From DATGHS01 sp035307785 (GTDB lineage Bacteria > Planctomycetota > Planctomycetia > Gemmatales > Gemmataceae), in the NCBI GenBank assembly GCA_035307785.1, contig DATGHS010000320.1, positions 1-10,469 of the forward strand: a DNA stretch of 10,469 nucleotides, in the 5' to 3' direction. The translations under genes and the position numbers were made by a program. Position 1 is the stretch's first letter. Each line of letters opens with the position of its first letter. Shown piece by piece: positions 7,043-10,469 of the stretch. The notes beneath the pieces are model-generated. The model searched no databases, was not told where the DNA came from, and saw only the letters and a list, made by a program, of their open reading frames with translations.

Positions 7043-8176
7043 TTACGTTCCAATCTTTTGCAGAAGCTTATTCGCGCGTTCGAGCAAATGCTTGCGCGCA
7101 TTCACGTCGGCCACCCAGGCCGAGCGGTCGGCGATTTCCGCAGCCTGTTCCCGCAAGCGCGCCAAAGCGGCAAGACTGCGACTGCTGGCGCTTAGTTCTT
7201 TTTCCAGCGTTTCCAGTTGTCGAGCCAATTCCTCGCCGTCAACGCGTTCGGGAATAGCCGAAAGCGGGTGGGCGTCTTTTTCCCGCACTTCGGGTTGCTC
7301 CTTCAGTACGCCGTTGACCAGTGCCGCTAACGGGGCAATCTGTTCCTCGCGATCCCAGACATAACGCAGCACCCAGAAATCGGAGCCGTTGACCGCCATG
7401 CGCCCGCACAATAGAGCCGAGCCCGCCAGCAGCTTTTGCACTTTCACGGCGCGCCGGTCAGTCAATGCCACGCCGAGATCGCGAATGCGAAACACCAGAT
7501 CGTTGTAGCGTTCGGTAATGTTCTTCAATTCCACCTGATGAACCTGGTTGGAAAGCTCGCGCAATTCATCCGAAGTAATTGAGGCCAATAACGGTGCGGG
7601 TCGCTCCAGCGCCCAGCCAGCCGCCAGCAGCTGCGGCATCAGTTCGCGCGGCAATTGATCGACGTGGCAACGGAGCAGGAAGCGGTCGAAGAGCGCTTTC
7701 AACGCCTCGTCCTCCGGCAGATGATTGGAGGCCGAGAACATCGAAAGTAACGGCAGCTTGTGCCGTTCGGCGCCACGGCGGAACACGCGCTCGTTGAGCA
7801 CTTCCAGCAAGTGGTTCAGGATGGCGCTATTGGCATTGAAGATTTCATCGAGAAAAGCAAATTCCGCTTCGGGCAGCATGCCGGTGGTCACCGTGGCCAC
7901 GGTTCCTTCCCGCAACTTCACCAGGTCGATGGGGCCAAATAACTCGTTCGGCTCCGAAAAACGTGTGAGCAGATATTCAAAAAAGCGCCCTTGCAATGCG
8001 GAGGCAAACTGGCGAATCAAGGCCGATTTCGCGGTGCCCGGCGGGCCCAGCAAGTACAGATGTTCACCGGCCACCACGGCCAATGCGATCAGGTCGATCA
8101 CTTCATCGCGGCCCACGAAGCGGCGCTTCAGTTCGTCGATGACTTCAGTGCGGAGGCGATGGACGATTTCGGTCAC
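7043..8176 (-). CDS. MoxR-family (RavA-like) AAA+ ATPase (377 aa)
   Basis: This is the NTPase engine of the cluster. The AAA+ signatures are complete: Walker A GPPGTAKS at 44-51, the MoxR/RavA-typical stretch FSEPNELFGPID at 73-84, Walker B FLDE at 108-111, sensor 1 Asn151 in SASN, a likely arginine finger R165 in ALFDRF, and a sensor-2 region LTDRRAVKVQ at 238-247. Residues about 313-375 are charged and predicted to form a coiled coil, an extension beyond the ATPase core that may contact partners. The start is GTG at 8176, supported by GAGG 7 nt upstream; it lies 18 bp after the stop of the upstream 211-aa gene, implying cotranscription. Known family members act as chaperone-like remodelers working with vWA proteins; here the partner would be the 910-aa vWA-like protein. 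With all core motifs intact it is probably active. Confidence 0.95.
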   Translation of the reverse strand: MTEIVHRLRTEVIDELKRRFVGRDEVIDLIALAVVAGEHLYLLGPPGTAKSALIRQFASALQGRFFEYLLTRFSEPNELFGPIDLVKLREGTVATVTTGMLPEAEFAFLDEIFNANSAILNHLLEVLNERVFRRGAERHKLPLLSMFSASNHLPEDEALKALFDRFLLRCHVDQLPRELMPQLLAAGWALERPAPLLASITSDELRELSNQVHQVELKNITERYNDLVFRIRDLGVALTDRRAVKVQKLLAGSALLCGRMAVNGSDFWVLRYVWDREEQIAPLAALVNGVLKEQPEVREKDAHPLSAIPERVDGEELARQLETLEKELSASSRSLAALARLREQAAEIADRSAWVADVNARKHLLERANKLLQKIGT

Positions 8177-8194
8177 GGCGGTGCCTCAGTGGTG

Positions 8195-8830
8195 TCAACT
8201 CTGTTGCTTAAAGCCCAGGGACGGCAGTCCCTGGGCTTTCTCCCCATTTTCCTGACAGACCAGCTCCACATACTCGCCGGTTCGCCCCGGCGGCTGCCAT
8301 TCCGGCCGCGGGTGACGGCGGAAGCGTTCGGCGTATAGCAACTGCAACCCCTGGTGGCCGCCGAATTCCAGGTCGGTGGCAGGGGGAATGGTAATATCCG
8401 ATAAGACGCCCGAGAGCGGCCACTGGCTCAAGATTTGTTCCAGCCGCTGCGTGAGAATGTCGTCTTTGGAGAGAGCGCGCGAACGGCGATGAAGCTGCGG
8501 CATAAAACGGAAGAGAAGATCGACCGACAGGTGTTGGGCGGGCGTGTTGGGTCGCAATGGGAATTTCAGATGCGCTTCAATCAGCTCAGCCTCGAGATCG
8601 CGGCGCACCAGGCACCAGCATACTTGCCAGAGAAATTCCGCGGCCGCCTGCGCATGCTCCGGCACGAATTCCAGGAGCGGCCCCGCGACATCCAGACGGT
8701 ACTCGGCGTAAACCTCCGCGAGCCATTCGCGTGCTTCGCGGCCTTCCGCTGGATCCGGCGTCGGCGGAGCTCGCAGCGTCACGGCGCCTTCTTCCAGTAG
8801 CTCGCGCAGAAACGGCATCAGACCGGGCAT
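8195..8830 (-). CDS. Ternary-system protein, first gene of the operon (211 aa)
   Basis: The ATG at 8830 has GAGGG 9 nt upstream. The N-terminal two thirds is acidic and helical (REWLAEVYAEYRLDVAGPLLEF at about 34-55, then a Trp/Cys-rich helix FLWQVCWCLVRRDLEAELIE at 66-85). After a basic region come features that look family-specific: LEFGGHQGLQLLYAERF (154-170), EWQPPG (177-182) and EYVELVC (186-192). I recall this pattern from proteins encoded beside MoxR in vWA-propeller ternary systems (bpX4-like), but the numbered assignment is uncertain and the molecular role unknown. No membrane helix or catalytic motif is visible. Residues 198-207 (KAQGLPSLGF) are encoded by a palindromic repeat, so the natural C-terminus was probably near residue 195. 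It follows the best promoter in the window and is 18 bp from the MoxR gene. Confidence 0.82.
   Translation of the reverse strand: MPGLMPFLRELLEEGAVTLRAPPTPDPAEGREAREWLAEVYAEYRLDVAGPLLEFVPEHAQAAAEFLWQVCWCLVRRDLEAELIEAHLKFPLRPNTPAQHLSVDLLFRFMPQLHRRSRALSKDDILTQRLEQILSQWPLSGVLSDITIPPATDLEFGGHQGLQLLYAERFRRHPRPEWQPPGRTGEYVELVCQENGEKAQGLPSLGFKQQS
8210..8239. repeat. Perfect palindromic repeat, family C, inside the 3' end of the 211-aa gene
   Basis: The 12-bp arms AAAGCCCAGGGA (8210-8221) and TCCCTGGGCTTT (8228-8239) are perfectly complementary, around the loop CGGCAG. The element lies in frame within the last codons of the 211-aa gene and about 34 nt before the GTG of the MoxR gene. In the mRNA it would form a strong hairpin flanked by A on one side and U on the other (AAA...TTT), but the run is too short for a confident terminator, and terminating here would silence the rest of the operon. 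Confidence 0.85.
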
Positions 8831-8866
8831 GAAATTCGGCCCTCATCTTCCTAAATTCACAACAAC

Positions 8867-8896
8867 ATTATACGGTGGAGATCATCGCATTGTGAC
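8867..8896 (-). promoter_or_regulatory. Promoter of the MoxR ternary operon
   Basis: On the minus strand a perfect TATAAT (8872-8867) is preceded at 18 nt by GTCACA (8896-8891, 4/6 match to TTGACA). Transcription would start near 8860, giving a leader of about 30 nt that holds the GAGGG ribosome site of the 211-aa gene. It sits in the 77-bp gap shared with the divergent ftr gene. The plus-strand CATTAT (8866-8871) overlaps it and could be a weak -10 for ftr, though no convincing matching -35 is seen. Confidence 0.5.
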
Positions 8897-8900
8897 GGAG
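8897..8900 (+). promoter_or_regulatory. Ribosome binding site deciding the TTG start of ftr
   Basis: GGAG at 8897-8900 is 7 nt before the TTG at 8908. The protein from that TTG begins (M)KIGHVEIEDTFAEAF, matching the expected N-terminus of the family, so the rare start codon is supported both by spacing and by homology. Confidence 0.7.
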
Positions 8901-8907
8901 CTGGGAA

Positions 8908-9798
8908 TTGAAAATCGGACACGTCGAAATTGAAGACACGTTTGCCGAAGCATTTGCCATGAGCGCGGTGCGGCTGCTGATTACGGCCGACACCGCGGCA
9001 TGGGCGCAGACCGCAGCGCAGACGGCAACGGGGTACGCCGCATCGGTCATTGGTTGCGATGCGGAAGCCGGCATCGAACGCGAGCTAACGATGGACGAGA
9101 CTCCGGATGGCCGGCCGGGGCTCAGCGTGCTGTTCTTCGGATTCAGCCGCGATGCGCTGCAGAAAGCGGCTGTGAATCGAGTCGCTCAATGCGTGTTGAC
9201 CTGCGCCACCACCGCCTGCTACAACGGCCTGCCGTTGGTGAAGGACAAGAACATTCGCATCGGCGGGCAGCTGCGCTTCTTCGGCGATGGCTGGCAAATC
9301 AGCAAAAAGCTGGAAGGCCGTCGCTTCTGGCGTGTGCCGGTGATGGACGGTGAGTTCGTGTGCGAAGACGAGTTCGGCACCGTAAAGGGTGTGGCGGGTG
9401 GAAACTTCTTGATTATTGGCGAAAATGCCGGCGCAGCACTGCAAGCGGCCGAAGCGGCAGTCGCAGCCATTCGCAAAGTGCCCGGCGTAATCCTGCCGTT
9501 CCCCGGCGGCATCGTGCGCAGCGGCAGCAAGGTCGGCAGCCGGTACAAGAAGCTAAAGGCCAGCACCAACGACGCCTATTGCCCCACGCTGCGCAGCCAG
9601 GTGAAGAGCGAACTCCCGGAAGGCGCCAATGCCGTGTACGAGATCGTGATCGACGGCATCGATTTGCCAGCGGTTGAAGCGGCAATGAAAGCCGGAATCC
9701 CGGCGGCATGCCGGCGCGGCGTGCTGAAGATCACGGCCGGCAATTACGGCGGCAAGCTGGGGCCGTTTCATTTGCATTTGCACAAGCTGTTGGGGTAG
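8908..9798 (+). CDS. ftr: Formylmethanofuran:tetrahydromethanopterin formyltransferase (Ftr/FhcD)
   Basis: Ftr transfers a formyl group between methanofuran and tetrahydromethanopterin. In bacteria it works in the formyltransferase/hydrolase complex that releases formate during formaldehyde oxidation. The 296-residue length fits the family. Recognisable stretches: VEIEDTFAEAF at the N-terminus, GYAASVIGCDAEAGIE (about 42-57), DETPDGRPGLSVLFFGFS (about 63-80), the conserved CVLTCATTACYNGLPLVKDK (about 96-115), RFFGDGWQISKKLEGRRFW (about 121-139) and a C-terminal GGKLGPFHLHLHKLLG. It is cytosolic, with no signal peptide. The start is TTG, supported by GGAG 7 nt upstream; a low-efficiency start codon suggests modest expression. 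It is transcribed away from the ternary operon and followed after 56 bp by an oxidoreductase gene on the same strand. Other H4MPT-pathway genes are not in the window, so the pathway itself cannot be shown here. Confidence 0.95.
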   Translation: MKIGHVEIEDTFAEAFAMSAVRLLITADTAAWAQTAAQTATGYAASVIGCDAEAGIERELTMDETPDGRPGLSVLFFGFSRDALQKAAVNRVAQCVLTCATTACYNGLPLVKDKNIRIGGQLRFFGDGWQISKKLEGRRFWRVPVMDGEFVCEDEFGTVKGVAGGNFLIIGENAGAALQAAEAAVAAIRKVPGVILPFPGGIVRSGSKVGSRYKKLKASTNDAYCPTLRSQVKSELPEGANAVYEIVIDGIDLPAVEAAMKAGIPAACRRGVLKITAGNYGGKLGPFHLHLHKLLG

Positions 9799-9810
9799 GT
9801 CGTTCAGGTT

Positions 9811-9836
9811 CCGCAGGCTCGAAGACTCGCCTGCGG
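9811..9836. repeat. Short inverted repeat between ftr and the oxidoreductase gene
   Basis: CCGCAGGC (9811-9818) and GCCTGCGG (9829-9836) form a perfect 8-bp stem with a 10-nt loop, starting 12 bp after the ftr stop codon. The arm octamer is the same as in repeat family B at 6147-6200, so it may be a diverged half element. No U-run follows (GGCTTGAAGG), so rho-independent termination is doubtful; a 3'-end stabilising hairpin is possible. Confidence 0.6.
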
Positions 9837-9854
9837 GCTTGAAGGGAAAGCAGG

Positions 9855-10469
9855 ATGCCCAAGCCAGAAACTCGCCGCATCGCGATCCTCGGCGCCGGGC
9901 CCATCGGCCTGGAGGCGGCTATCTACGCGCGCAAACTTGGCTTCCCCGTCGTTATCTTCGAGCGCGGCCAGATTGGCGAGCATATTCGCCATTGGGGCCA
10001 CGTGCGGTTGTTCAGCCCGTTTGGCATGAACATCACGCCGTTGGGTCGATCGCTCATATCTTCGTCTAATCTTCCCGTCGAGACGGAGTGCATTACCGGC
10101 CGCGACTACTGGTCCGCCTGTCTCGAACCCCTGGCGAAGAGCGAATTGCTGCGCGAATGCTTGCAGACGGAAACGGCGGTGCTTTCCGTGGCCCGCTCCG
10201 GTTTGCTCAAGAGCGATTATGCCAGCGATGCGCGGCGCGCGCAATATCCTTTTCGTTTGCTCGTTCGCAAAGGTCAAAGCGAGCGCATCGAAGAAGCGGA
10301 CATTGTCCTCGATTGCACCGGCACGTATGGCCAGCATCGCTGGCTGGGCAACGGCGGCATCCCGGCAATAGGAGAACAGGGAGCCGAGTCCCACATCTCC
10401 TACTGGCTCGACGATATCATGGGGGCGCGGCGTGACCACTATGCCGGCAAGAGCGTGTTGCTGATCGGC
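9855..10469 (+). CDS. FAD/NAD(P)-binding oxidoreductase, N-terminal part (cut by window end)
   Basis: An uninterrupted reading frame of 205 codons runs off the end of the window. The ATG at 9855 follows an AGGG/AGG-type purine stretch. The N-terminus is a textbook dinucleotide-binding fold: RRIAILGAGPIGLEAA with GxGxxG at G13-G15-G18, and Glu36 at the end of the second strand (VVIFERG) for ribose binding, indicating FAD. At 148-159 ADIVLDCTGTYG matches the conserved 'ATG'-type motif of two-dinucleotide-binding flavoproteins, and GKSVLLIG at the very end looks like the start of a second (NAD(P)H) Rossmann motif. This points to a pyridine-nucleotide-dependent flavoprotein of the Pyr_redox/monooxygenase superfamily, with unknown substrate. 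It is 56 bp after ftr on the same strand and may be cotranscribed with it; a link to C1 metabolism is speculation. Confidence 0.88.
   Translation, partial: MPKPETRRIAILGAGPIGLEAAIYARKLGFPVVIFERGQIGEHIRHWGHVRLFSPFGMNITPLGRSLISSSNLPVETECITGRDYWSACLEPLAKSELLRECLQTETAVLSVARSGLLKSDYASDARRAQYPFRLLVRKGQSERIEEADIVLDCTGTYGQHRWLGNGGIPAIGEQGAESHISYWLDDIMGARRDHYAGKSVLLIG

Noticed and set aside
6919..7101. N-terminal extension of the 244-aa protein
   Set aside because: It translates the family A repeat as glycine/proline low-complexity sequence and overlaps the end of the MoxR gene in another frame. The ATG at 6918 has its own ribosome site.

Overview
The window looks like chromosomal DNA of a planctomycete, with high GC content. 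Three things suggest this: a bacterial formylmethanofuran:H4MPT formyltransferase (a C1-transfer enzyme known in methylotrophs and Planctomycetes), a MoxR-vWA-beta-propeller gene cluster of a type common in large planctomycete genomes, and several GC-rich palindromic repeats between genes. The phylum is an inference from gene content, not from a marker gene.

Positions 8830 down to 454 (minus strand) hold five genes in one direction, apparently one operon. In transcription order they are: a 211-aa protein of the ternary-system type; a 377-aa MoxR/RavA-like AAA+ ATPase; a 244-aa small partner; a 910-aa protein with a helical N-terminus, a vWA-like domain and a C-terminal beta-propeller-like half; and a 920-aa protein with an N-terminal domain, a TPR-like helical repeat region and a C-terminal beta-propeller-like region. 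I read this as a MoxR-vWA-beta-propeller (bpX) ternary system, a class predicted by comparative genomics to be NTPase-driven conflict/chaperone machinery. A sixth gene on the same strand (357 to 1, cut by the window edge) encodes a membrane-anchored bacterial-PH-like protein. It may or may not belong to the operon.

Every junction between the five core genes carries a palindromic repeat, from three different sequence families. Two of these repeats reach into the 3' end of the gene upstream and supply its last codons. The vWA domain has lost most of the usual metal-site (MIDAS) residues.

On the plus strand, reading away from the operon, lie ftr (8908-9798, TTG start) and the first 205 codons of an FAD/NAD(P)-binding oxidoreductase (from 9855). 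The 77-bp gap between the divergent units holds a perfect TATAAT box directed at the operon. No tRNA, rRNA, CRISPR array or transposase gene was seen. No stretch over 300 bp lacks a gene.
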